Shown here: positions 1-6,294 of the stretch, piece after piece | Numbering within the stretch: the stretch's first letter is position 1 | Layout of the letters: every line of letters starts with the position of its first letter | Assembly: GCF_000299335.2 (NCBI RefSeq) | Contig: NZ_CP004387.1 | Location: 3,038,001 to 3,102,000, forward strand | Origin: Isoalcanivorax pacificus W11-5 | GTDB lineage: Bacteria; Pseudomonadota; Gammaproteobacteria; Pseudomonadales; Alcanivoracaceae | Length of the DNA: 64,000 nucleotides | Direction: 5' to 3' | Position numbers and translations under genes: made by a program | Notes under the pieces: generated by a model | Told to the model about the DNA's origin: nothing | Seen by the model: only the letters and a program-made list of their open reading frames with translations | The model's database searches: none

Positions 1-1
1 C

Positions 2-511
2 AAACCGGGCGGTGAAGTGAGTGAAGCGCTGTTTGCATCCCTGCATCCGGGCGACAGCCTGCTGCTGGACGGGCCTTATGGCCTCGCGCACCTGCAACCG
101 GCCTCGCCGCGCGACGTGCTGTGCATTGCCGGAGGGTCCGGCATTTCACCGGTGCTGTCGATCGCACGCGGACTGCTCAGCGACCCGGCACTGGCGGAAC
201 GCCGGCTGCATTTCTTTTTCGGTGCACGAACGCCGGCAGATATCTGCGGCCTGGCAGAACTGCAACGCCTGCCCGGTTTCAACGAGCGCGCCGGGTTTCA
301 CGTCGCCGTGTCCGAACCTGGCGCCAGCGATAACTGGCACGGCGCCACCGGTTTTATCCATGAACTGGTCTCGCGCACACTCGGGGAGAAGCTGGCCACG
401 CTGGAATGCTACCTGGCCGGCCCGCCACCGATGGTGCAGGCGACCACGCGCATGCTGCTGCTGGATCACCAGGTACCGCAACAGCAGGTACACTTTGACC
501 GATTCTTCTGA
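2..511 (+). CDS. FAD/NAD(P)-binding oxidoreductase, C-terminal part (partial, 5' end outside window)
   Basis: The reading frame is open from the window edge, so the N-terminus is missing. What remains is the NAD(P)-binding half of a ferredoxin-NADP reductase-like protein: GGSGISPVLSI matches the nucleotide-binding loop, YLAGPPPMV is the conserved C-terminal NAD(P) contact, and the protein ends in an aromatic tail (HFDRFF). The same end is seen in reductase components of ring-hydroxylating and multicomponent monooxygenases, where the enzyme moves electrons from NAD(P)H through FAD to a [2Fe-2S] centre. The iron-sulfur domain, if present, lies upstream of the window, so the electron acceptor cannot be named. 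Family assignment is solid; the specific partner is unknown. Confidence 0.8.
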   Translation, partial: KPGGEVSEALFASLHPGDSLLLDGPYGLAHLQPASPRDVLCIAGGSGISPVLSIARGLLSDPALAERRLHFFFGARTPADICGLAELQRLPGFNERAGFHVAVSEPGASDNWHGATGFIHELVSRTLGEKLATLECYLAGPPPMVQATTRMLLLDHQVPQQQVHFDRFF

Positions 512-526
512 GCGACGGGGCTCGCC

Positions 527-1117
527 ATGACGCCAGAACAACTGCACCACCGTCTGAGCACCCTCGGCGGCGCCGCCAGTGCGAGCGCGCCGCCGGGACC
601 GTTTCCCGCCCCGGGCGAAGACCGCGTGGCAGCGGTGCTGATCGCATTGCTGACCACCGAGCCGGACTGCCCGGTGATCCTGACCCGGCGCGGCGCCGAC
701 ATGCGCCATCATGCCGGGGAAATCTCTTTGCCCGGTGGCCTGCTGGAACCGGAAGACAATACCGACGTGGTGCACGCCGCGCTGCGCGAAGCGGACGAAG
801 AACTCGGCCTCCCACCCAACACCGTGCAGGTCCGCACCGTGCTGCCGGCGCTGCGCAACAGCAGCGGCGTACGCGTCTACCCGGTGCTCGGCACGCTCAC
901 GCAGCGGCCTGCCTGGCGGCTGCAACCGACCGAGGTCAGTGAAGTGCTGGAAGTACCGCTGTCGTTTTTCCTGGCGGAACAGCATTACCTGCCGCGCCAT
1001 CGCTACTATCGCGGCGAATTGCGCGACACGCTGGTCATGGACTACGGCGGCCATGCCATCTGGGGCCTGACGGCCCGCATCATGCGCGAGCTGCGGCGGG
1101 CATTGCTGCCTGCCTGA
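527..1117 (+). CDS. NUDIX hydrolase, CoA pyrophosphatase (NudL)-like
   Basis: A 196-residue protein that starts 15 bases after the reductase stop, suggesting co-transcription. The NUDIX box runs from LPGGLLE (about residue 68) to READEELGL (about residue 95) and supplies the metal-binding glutamates. The LTRRGADMRHHAGEISLPGG stretch just before it resembles the extra signature of the CoA pyrophosphatase subgroup, which cleaves CoA and acyl-CoA into adenosine 3',5'-bisphosphate and 4'-phosphopantetheine. Overall length also fits that subgroup. The substrate is inferred from family resemblance only. The ribosome-binding site is weak (CGGGG upstream of the ATG). Confidence 0.85.
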   Translation: MTPEQLHHRLSTLGGAASASAPPGPFPAPGEDRVAAVLIALLTTEPDCPVILTRRGADMRHHAGEISLPGGLLEPEDNTDVVHAALREADEELGLPPNTVQVRTVLPALRNSSGVRVYPVLGTLTQRPAWRLQPTEVSEVLEVPLSFFLAEQHYLPRHRYYRGELRDTLVMDYGGHAIWGLTARIMRELRRALLPA

Positions 1118-1180
1118 GCTGTCCGCCCTGCCGGCCGCGTATTACACTGGCCGGCCCGTGACCACTGGCAAGGGACTTCC

Positions 1181-1939
1181 ATGGCAACCCCCGTCAACGC
1201 CTCCGTGACCAAGGCATTCCGTATTCTCAATGCGTTCACGTATGCCGGCGAAAAGCTGACACTGGCGCAGCTCACCGCACGGCTGGATATCAACGTTGCC
1301 ACCCTGCACCGCTTTCTGCTCACGCTGCAACAGGTCGGCGCGGTGGTACGCACACCAAACGGCGCCTTTGAACTGGGCCTGCTGCTGGCCGATCTCGGCG
1401 GCCGCGTGTCCATCAGCGATGCCATGCACAGCCTTGCGCAGCCACATGTCGAGGCCCTGGCACAACAGTTCGGCGAAACCATCCATGCCGCCATTCTGGA
1501 CAATGAGATGGTGTGCTATGTGGCCAAGGGAGAAGGCTCGCGCAGCCTGACAGTCATCACCCACATCGGCAAACGACTGCCGGCCTATTGCACCGGGCTG
1601 GGCAAGGCGCTGCTGTCGCAACTGGACGACGCCTCGCTGGAAGCCTGCATCAGCCAGCAGAGTTTCCAGCGCTTTACCGACAAGACCACCGTCTCGGCGG
1701 ACGCCCTGCGCCACGAGCTGCGGCTGATCCGCCGGCGCGGCTATGCGGTCGATGACGAGGAGGTGGAAACCGGCCTGCGCTGTGTCGCCGTGGCCGTACC
1801 CGGCGTGCGACCGGTGCGGCTGGCCATTTCGTTGTCAGCGCCGACCACGCGCCTGAACCCGGGCAAAATCCGTGAAGTGGCGCGCGCGTTGCAGCAACAT
1901 GCCCAGGAGATTGAAGCGAAGCTGGCGAAAGCGCCCTGA
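1181..1939 (+). CDS. IclR family transcriptional regulator
   Basis: A 252-residue protein with the IclR layout: an N-terminal winged helix-turn-helix (about residues 8-65, including LTLAQLTARLDINVATLHRF) and a GAF-like effector domain (about 80-250, with YCTGLGKALL and a C-terminal ISLSAP segment). IclR proteins usually repress or activate catabolic genes in response to small acids. An AAGGGAC ribosome-binding site lies 8 bases before the ATG. The gene stands between the NUDIX gene and tRNA-Met; no adjacent catabolic operon identifies its target, so the effector cannot be guessed. Confidence 0.9.
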   Translation: MATPVNASVTKAFRILNAFTYAGEKLTLAQLTARLDINVATLHRFLLTLQQVGAVVRTPNGAFELGLLLADLGGRVSISDAMHSLAQPHVEALAQQFGETIHAAILDNEMVCYVAKGEGSRSLTVITHIGKRLPAYCTGLGKALLSQLDDASLEACISQQSFQRFTDKTTVSADALRHELRLIRRRGYAVDDEEVETGLRCVAVAVPGVRPVRLAISLSAPTTRLNPGKIREVARALQQHAQEIEAKLAKAP

Positions 1940-1998
1940 AGGAAACACGGAAGCTTGACAGCACGCAGCCACTGTCTGAGAATTCGCGCTCCCGAAAT

Positions 1999-2075
1999 GG
2001 CTACGTAGCTCAGTTGGTTAGAGCACAGCACTCATAATGCTGGGGTCGGTGGTTCAAGTCCACCCGTAGCCACCA
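1999..2075 (+). tRNA. tRNA-Met (CAT), elongator type
   Basis: A 77-base cloverleaf. The acceptor stem GGCTACG pairs with CGTAGCC, followed by discriminator A and an encoded CCA. The D-arm is GCTC/GAGC. The anticodon stem CAGCA/TGCTG encloses the loop CTCATAA with anticodon CAT. The 5' half matches my recollection of the enterobacterial elongator metT gene rather than the initiator or the lysidine-type tRNA-Ile, so elongator Met is preferred. Its last 36 bases are duplicated 1.1 kb downstream. Confidence 0.95.
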
Positions 2076-2081
2076 AATATC

Positions 2082-2118
2082 AAGGGCTTAGGCGTGTTCG
2101 CCTAGGCCCTTTTTGTTT
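2082..2118 (+). terminator. Rho-independent terminator after tRNA-Met
   Basis: A hairpin with arms GGGCTTAGGCG and CGCCTAGGCCC (one G-T pair) closes a TGTT loop and is followed directly by TTTTTGTTTT. It starts 7 bases after the tRNA CCA. Confidence 0.8.
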
Positions 2119-2236
2119 TGCTGGTTGACTCAACGTTGCCCCAATCCTGACTCAGGGCCAGCGGATTGGGCGATATCGCCCTGCTCAGGTGGTCCGGCGG
2201 TCACGCTGGCCAGGCACATATATGCATGGCACTTAC

Positions 2237-2317
2237 GATGACCGGACTTGCGATGACCGGACTTGCGATGACCGGACTTGCGATGACCGGACTTGCGATG
2301 ACCGGACTTGCGATGAC
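2237..2317. repeat. 15-bp tandem repeat, five full copies plus a partial sixth
   Basis: Five identical units GATGACCGGACTTGC start at 2237, 2252, 2267, 2282 and 2297; a sixth begins at 2312 (GATGAC) and then diverges. A degenerate ACTTAC precedes the array. It lies 15 bases beyond the toxin stop codon inside the tRNA-bounded insertion. The unit length is a multiple of three, so both strands stay open, but no ribosome-binding site or coding signature supports translation. Confidence 0.95.
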
Positions 2318-2332
2318 AATGGAGCTGTTCCG

Positions 2333-2626
2333 TCATGAGAAGCCCACTTCCTTCTGGTGCCGCACAGCAAGAATGATCACCGCATCGTCGTCAATGCGGT
2401 ATCGGGCAACGTAGCCACTATCGCCAAAGTCGATGAGCCACTCCCGGTATTGTTCCGGGAGGTCTTCCACCAGCAGCCCCATTCGCGGGTGCGCGCTCAA
2501 TACTTGCACCCCCTGCCGGATCGCTTCACCGGCCCGGCGGGCAGCGTCGGCGTTCTTGGGGCGCAAGAAATCACGCAGCCGCTGCAAATCCCGGAGCGCG
2601 GCCGGGGCAAAAATCACTTGTGGCAT
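2333..2626 (-). CDS. ParE/RelE-family toxin of a type II toxin-antitoxin system
   Basis: A 97-residue basic protein with the compact ParE fold signature: an N-terminal strand (VIFAPAALRDLQRLRDFL), helices, then GYVARYRIDDDAVIILAVRH and a C-terminal RHQKEVGF tail typical of ParE. Members of the superfamily poison either DNA gyrase (ParE) or ribosome-bound mRNA (RelE). The tail and length favour ParE, but the target is inferred. The gene overlaps the antitoxin gene by 13 bases, so translation is coupled and the antitoxin is made first. It lies in the tRNA-bounded insertion, where such modules can stabilise the DNA. Confidence 0.88.
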   Translation of the reverse strand: MPQVIFAPAALRDLQRLRDFLRPKNADAARRAGEAIRQGVQVLSAHPRMGLLVEDLPEQYREWLIDFGDSGYVARYRIDDDAVIILAVRHQKEVGFS

Positions 2627-2892
2627 ACGGGCGCGGGCAACTCGTTTTCAGTTCCCCAACTCTCCAGCCATTTATCGACTTCGTCTGCCGTGGCGTGCAG
2701 CCCGGTGGCCTGAAATTCCTCCCACGCCTTGATCGTGTCCCGGTTCAGCGCCTCGCGCTTTTCCTCGCGTTCAACGTACTGCCTGATAGCCTCCCGCATG
2801 ATCCAGTGCGACGTGCGGCGCCGGGATTCAGCGAGGTGCTGCACACGGCCTTTGAGTTCGTCATCGAGCTTGATCGAGGTCGCGGATGCCAT
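2614..2892 (-). CDS. Ribbon-helix-helix (CopG/ParD-like) antitoxin
   Basis: A 92-residue protein; the start at 2892 is chosen because AAAGGAG sits 6 bases upstream of that ATG and the homologous region begins there. The N-terminal 45 residues (SATSIKLDDELKGRVQHLAE, then a helix ending near REAIRQYVEREEKRE) form a ribbon-helix-helix DNA-binding unit. The acidic C-terminal half (WEEFQATGLHATADEVDKWL) is the expected toxin-neutralising segment. It should bind the promoter palindromes at 2910-2937 and repress its own operon, more strongly in complex with the toxin. Confidence 0.88.
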   Translation of the reverse strand: MASATSIKLDDELKGRVQHLAESRRRTSHWIMREAIRQYVEREEKREALNRDTIKAWEEFQATGLHATADEVDKWLESWGTENELPAPVCHK

Positions 2893-2909
2893 GATCGCTC
2901 CTTTTGCTA

Positions 2910-2957
2910 AAAGGTAATACCTTTCGCGACTATAGTCAGTGCACGCCTCGCTGTCCA
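2910..2957 (-). promoter_or_regulatory. Toxin-antitoxin promoter with overlapping operator palindromes
   Basis: Reading the minus strand, TGGACA (complement of 2952-2957) and TATAGT (complement of 2929-2934) are separated by exactly 17 bases and each match the sigma-70 consensus at 5 of 6 positions. GACTATAGTC (2928-2937) is a perfect 10-base palindrome covering the -10 box. AAAGGTAATACCTTT (2910-2924) is a perfect 7+7 inverted repeat around the expected transcription start. This is the layout expected for ribbon-helix-helix autoregulation. Confidence 0.7.
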
Positions 2958-3143
2958 TGATCCTGAGCTCTGGATAACTGACTATGCATGGGCAAATCGC
3001 GGACACCGTCCGGCTGGCTGAATGCAGCGAACTGATGAGCAGCCAAACCTGGCTCTGGGCGAACGAAGCTGGCCTTCTACGTTTGGGTGCCATGGGAAAT
3101 CGGGATCACCCGCCACTCAATTGCATGGTTGACCCGAATTCGA

Positions 3144-3179
3144 CTGGGGCCGGTGGTTCAAGTCCACCCGTAGCCACCA
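3144..3179 (+). repeat. Duplicate of the tRNA-Met 3' end (candidate att site)
   Basis: These 36 bases match 2040-2075 with a single difference (C at 3150 versus T at 2046). They comprise part of the anticodon arm/variable region, the T-arm, the acceptor 3' strand and CCA. No matching 5' half of a tRNA lies upstream, so this is not a functional tRNA gene. Confidence 0.9.
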
Positions 3180-3184
3180 TCTTC

Positions 3185-3218
3185 AACAGGCCCGGTCTTG
3201 CACCGGGCCTGTTCGTTT
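3185..3218 (+). terminator. Rho-independent terminator after the orphan tRNA 3' end
   Basis: A perfect 12-bp stem, AACAGGCCCGGT with ACCGGGCCTGTT, encloses the loop CTTGC and is followed by CGTTTGT. It begins 5 bases after the orphan CCA, the position expected for the original terminator of the tRNA gene before insertion. Confidence 0.75.
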
Positions 3219-3317
3219 GTACCCGCCCTTGTTTTCCTGCACGCTGACCCCCATCCCCACGGGATACATCCGCCGCATGCGCTGTCGGAAAGGAAGACTC
3301 AACGCGGGAACCCCACC

Positions 3318-3725
3318 ATGAAGAAGCTCGCCCTGAACAGCCTGCTGGCGATCACCACCATGGCCTGGCTCGGCCAGGCTGCCCCCACCGCTGCCGACAC
3401 CAAACGCGACGGAAGCCGCCGCAGCCATACGGAAGAAGTGCGCGTTGTCGCCACTGCCCAGCGCAATCGCTTCAGCGCCGGTGACCGCGCCGTGCTGCGC
3501 AATCATGTTCGTGAACTCGGTGCGCTGCCGCGCGCCAGTGTGGCGGTCAGCGCCGGGCAGACACTGGGCTTTGACCTGCTGCGCAGCGCCCGGACGCTGC
3601 CCGGGCACGTCATCAGCCAGCTCTCGCCGATGGACGCCGACATTACCGTGCTGCTGATTCAGGACCATGTCGTGCGGCTGCGACGCAGTGATCACACCGT
3701 GCTGGATGTGATGCTGCCGGCCTGA
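3318..3725 (+). CDS. Small exported protein of unknown function, RcnB-like C-terminus
   Basis: A 135-residue protein. The ATG at 3318 opens a clear signal peptide (basic MKK, hydrophobic core to about residue 18, then APTAAD), so it is predicted to be periplasmic. The mature part is basic at first (KRDGSRRSH), then has an ordinary globular composition. The last 30 residues (LLIQDHVVRLRRSDHTVLDV) resemble the end of RcnB-type periplasmic proteins, where the pattern is a strand, an arginine-rich turn and VLDV; this is a weak match by eye. The next gene has a similar ending. No operon partner is visible and I do not assign a function. Confidence 0.6.
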   Translation: MKKLALNSLLAITTMAWLGQAAPTAADTKRDGSRRSHTEEVRVVATAQRNRFSAGDRAVLRNHVRELGALPRASVAVSAGQTLGFDLLRSARTLPGHVISQLSPMDADITVLLIQDHVVRLRRSDHTVLDVMLPA

Positions 3726-3858
3726 GCGCAACGGCACAGCACGACCACGACGGGCCGCACAATTCTGACTTTTCCCCGGCAAAACAGCCTGTTACCCGGA
3801 ACATTCCGGCACGCATCGTGTTCTCATCATGCCTGACTACGGCGGCGAGGATGCCCGG

Positions 3859-4245
3859 ATGCAGACAAGGATGACGCAACACACCTGTTCCCCTGAAGAC
3901 CCCCACGCCCCCGGCCCGGCAGGGCGGCTGTATAGCCAGTTGCGCCGCTGCACACTGGAAGACGGCCTGCGGTTGCTGCACTTCAGCCATTCGGATCGCC
4001 GCCATCTGGGGCTCTACCTGCGCGACCAGTACCGCACTCCGGCCTGGCTGTCCCGGCTGGCCCTGCGCCGTGCGGTGCCCTTGTCGGTGCTCAAGCGGGC
4101 TCGCCCGGTACCGGCACGGCTGGCGCTGGCCCTGGCACCCACACCACAGGGAACGCGGGACCTATATATAGAAGGCTGTATTCTGAGGATTGTCGCCGGC
4201 AGCCAGGCGCTGGTGGATGTGCTGACACCCCGGGCCTGCCGGTGA
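3859..4245 (+). CDS. Small basic protein of unknown function
   Basis: A 128-residue arginine-rich protein. The start at 3859 is preferred over an in-frame ATG at 3829 because GAGG lies 8 bases upstream of it. There is no signal peptide or membrane segment. The middle (RHLGLYLRDQYRTPAWLSRL) is amphipathic, and the C-terminus (LYIEGCILRIVAGSQALVDV) echoes the end of the preceding exported protein (strand, basic residue, LVDVL), suggesting a shared C-terminal fold or duplication followed by divergence. The function is not recognised. The open frame and codon use look normal for the genome, so it is probably a real gene. Confidence 0.5.
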   Translation: MQTRMTQHTCSPEDPHAPGPAGRLYSQLRRCTLEDGLRLLHFSHSDRRHLGLYLRDQYRTPAWLSRLALRRAVPLSVLKRARPVPARLALALAPTPQGTRDLYIEGCILRIVAGSQALVDVLTPRACR

Positions 4246-4275
4246 CGGCGCGATCCGCGGCAGGTCAGCAGGTGC

Positions 4276-4611
4276 TTACTTGCCCTTTGGGCCCGGGCTG
4301 AATGGCAGGGGGAACGCGTGAATATTGCCGCCTGGGCCGGCCTCGACGATCTTGCCGATGCCCTCTTTCTCGACTTCGTCGATACGGATGATGGCGTGCA
4401 TGGGAATGAAGGAACGCTGCACACCGGCAAATTCGTTCTTCAGGCGCTCTTCGGACGGGTCCACCACCATCTGCGCACGTTCGCCAAACAGGAATTCCTC
4501 CACCTCGATAAACCCGTACAGGTCGCTCTGGTAGATGTTGCTGGCGTACAGCTCATAGATCTGCCCCTGGTTGAGGAAGATCACCTTGTAGATCTGGCGT
4601 GGCTTGGACAT
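4276..4611 (-). CDS. DUF1820 family protein
   Basis: A 111-residue protein that matches the DUF1820 family by eye: it opens with PRQIYKVIFLNQGQIYELYA, continues with YGFIEVEEFLFGER, and has a central IPMHAIIRIDEVEKEG block. These proteins are small, cytoplasmic and widely conserved in gammaproteobacteria, but have no established role. The ATG at 4611 is chosen because the family homology starts there; a longer frame to 4671 adds only unrelated residues. The C-terminus (PLPFSPGPKGK) is a short proline-rich tail. The gene is transcribed away from the oxidase cluster. Confidence 0.85.
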   Translation of the reverse strand: MSKPRQIYKVIFLNQGQIYELYASNIYQSDLYGFIEVEEFLFGERAQMVVDPSEERLKNEFAGVQRSFIPMHAIIRIDEVEKEGIGKIVEAGPGGNIHAFPLPFSPGPKGK

Positions 4612-4762
4612 CGTGGGCGCGGGCACCGAAAAAATGGGCGGCAAGCATAGCACATTCCCGCCTGAATACATGCCCGCCCTGATACCGTCACGCTATCCGC
4701 CACCACCTTCGGAGCGCCCCGAAAGTATCACCCGCAAGCGCCGGAAAACCCTGCGTTTTGGC

Positions 4763-4791
4763 TGGACTTTACCCCCCCGAGTGACTAGAGT
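4763..4791 (+). promoter_or_regulatory. Candidate sigma-70 promoter upstream of the cytochrome oxidase genes
   Basis: TGGACT (4763-4768) and TAGAGT (4786-4791) are 17 bases apart, each 4 of 6 to consensus. If used, it gives a leader of about 265 bases before coxB, containing the large inverted repeat at 4844-4906. The match is only moderate. Confidence 0.35.
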
Positions 4792-4843
4792 TAGCGCCCA
4801 CAATGCAACGTGGGGCAATTTGCCGCACCCCGGAAAGTGCTAC

Positions 4844-4906
4844 CACTGTCACCTGCAACCCAGGTGCCTGTTTTGTCTGCACTTTTGGCCAACCGAGGTG
4901 ACAGTG
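4844..4906. promoter_or_regulatory. Long inverted repeat in the coxB leader
   Basis: CACTGTCACCT (4844-4854) and AGGTGACAGTG (4896-4906) are perfect complements, 11 bp, separated by 41 bases. They could pair as a stem-loop in the coxB leader mRNA or act as two half-sites for a DNA-binding protein. Around them (4612-5061, 450 bases between DUF1820 and coxB) I see no gene with a credible start. Confidence 0.55.
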
Positions 4907-5061
4907 ATCATCCCCTGATCATGTTCCCGCCGGCGGGTGTGACAACCCGGCAGAGGCCCCTCGTCCGCATCATCCTGAACCGCTTTCCAGGTGCCGCATT
5001 GGCGGCGATGAGATGCGTCTGCCCGCCCAGGCAGCCGCTGGGGAAAACAGGGAGCAAACGC

Positions 5062-6279
5062 ATGCAGTCAACACTGTTCCACCGTGCAGCCGCTCTGCTC
5101 ACGACACTGATGCTCAGTGGCGTGGCGGCAGCTGACTGGACCCAGAGATCCGCAGAGAACATGCGGCCCGGGGTCACCGCCCTCAGTCAGGAAGTCTACA
5201 GCCTGCACATGATCATCCTGTGGATCTGTACCGCTATCGGCCTGCTGGTGTTCGGCCTGATCATGTGGTCGGTCTTCGCACACCGCAAATCGAAAAACCC
5301 TGTCCCCGCCAAGTTCCACGAGAACGTCGTCCTCGAAGTGGTCTGGACCATCATTCCCTTCTTCATTCTGATCGGCATGGCCATTCCGGCCACCCGCGTG
5401 CTGATCCAGATGGATGACTCCTCCGAAGCCGAACTGACCGTGAAAGTCACCGGCTCGCAGTGGAAGTGGCACTACGAATACCTGGCCTATGAGGATGACA
5501 ACAACATCCACGTCGGCTTCTTCTCCAACCTGGCCACCAAGCCGGAACTCTGGGAGCGCCCGGTCCTCAACGGCGGCCTGTTCCCGATCGGCACCGCCCA
5601 GGAACGTGTCGGCGCCGAGCGTGAGCCGCTCTCCACCGACAACGAGAACGCTTTCAACTATATGCTGGAAGTGGACAACAAGCTGATCCTGCCGGCCGGC
5701 CAGAAAGTACGTTTTCTGGTCACCGCAGACGACGTGATCCACTCTTTCTGGGTGCCGGACTTCAGCGTCAAGAAAGACGCCATTCCCGGTTTCGTGAACG
5801 AAACCTGGGCTGAAATCCCGGAAGACGCCACCGGCCTCTACCGTGGCCAGTGCGCCGAGCTGTGTGGCCGCCTGCACGCCTTCATGCCGATCGTGGTGGA
5901 AGTGCTGCCGCAGGAAGAATTCGCCGCCTGGCTGAACGAGCAGAAAGAAGCCGCCGCCAGCGGTCCGGACATGACCCCGTTCGCCAGCATGGAAGAAGCC
6001 ATGGAAATGGGTCAGGGCATCTATCAGCGCAGCTGTGCCATGTGTCACGGCGCTGAAGGCCAGGGCGGCATCGGCCTGAGCTTCCAGGGCAGCGACCTGA
6101 TGAACAACCCGGATCGTCGCCAGGAAAACATCGATATCCTGATCAACGGCCGTGGCGCCATGCCATCGTTCCGCGCCCAGTTGTCACCGAAGGAAATCGC
6201 CGCGGTCATCACCTACCAGCGCCATTCTTTCGGCAACAGCGGTGGTGATCTGATTCAACCCGAAGACGTGAAGAAGTAA
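5062..6279 (+). CDS. coxB: Cytochrome c oxidase subunit II with fused C-terminal cytochrome c
   Basis: A 405-residue caa3-like subunit II. After a signal peptide (cleavage near AAAD, residue 24) come two membrane helices (about 48-72 and 93-113), then the periplasmic CuA domain with H227, C264, E266, C268, H272 and M275 (QCAELCGRLHAFM). A short linker leads to a cytochrome c domain with CAMCH at 325-329 and a likely axial methionine at 367 (GAMPSF). It accepts electrons from soluble or membrane cytochrome c and passes them to subunit I. The start at 5062 has AGGGAG upstream and opens the signal peptide; longer frames upstream lack both. It heads the oxidase operon. Confidence 0.96.
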   Translation: MQSTLFHRAAALLTTLMLSGVAAADWTQRSAENMRPGVTALSQEVYSLHMIILWICTAIGLLVFGLIMWSVFAHRKSKNPVPAKFHENVVLEVVWTIIPFFILIGMAIPATRVLIQMDDSSEAELTVKVTGSQWKWHYEYLAYEDDNNIHVGFFSNLATKPELWERPVLNGGLFPIGTAQERVGAEREPLSTDNENAFNYMLEVDNKLILPAGQKVRFLVTADDVIHSFWVPDFSVKKDAIPGFVNETWAEIPEDATGLYRGQCAELCGRLHAFMPIVVEVLPQEEFAAWLNEQKEAAASGPDMTPFASMEEAMEMGQGIYQRSCAMCHGAEGQGGIGLSFQGSDLMNNPDRRQENIDILINGRGAMPSFRAQLSPKEIAAVITYQRHSFGNSGGDLIQPEDVKK

Positions 6280-6294
6280 GGGAGGGGAGCACAC

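Larger units (their letters stand above)
2040..3179. mobile_element. Small tRNA-associated insertion or island remnant carrying a toxin-antitoxin pair
   Basis: The segment between the two 36-base copies of the tRNA-Met 3' end (2040-2075 and 3144-3179, one mismatch) has the architecture of an element integrated at a tRNA 3' end: the left copy keeps the tRNA whole and the right copy is an orphan 3' fragment followed by its own terminator. Inside are a ParE-like toxin, a ribbon-helix-helix antitoxin and a 15-bp tandem repeat. No integrase is visible, so it would be a non-autonomous or decayed element. The alternative is partial deletion of a tandem tRNA-Met pair. Confidence 0.5.

Noticed and set aside
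2237-2317. CRISPR array
   Set aside because: The 15-bp units abut directly with no unique spacers, and no cas genes are present.
3144-3179. Second tRNA-Met gene
   Set aside because: Only the 3' part is present; no sequence upstream can complete the acceptor stem, D-arm or anticodon loop.
2984-3247. Plus-strand open frame of 87 codons across the orphan tRNA end
   Set aside because: Its translation runs through the tRNA 3' repeat and terminator and has no ribosome-binding site.
4810-5061. Longer coxB start at 4810
   Set aside because: The extra 84 residues are cysteine- and arginine-rich junk and would place the signal peptide internally; AGGGAG supports the start at 5062.
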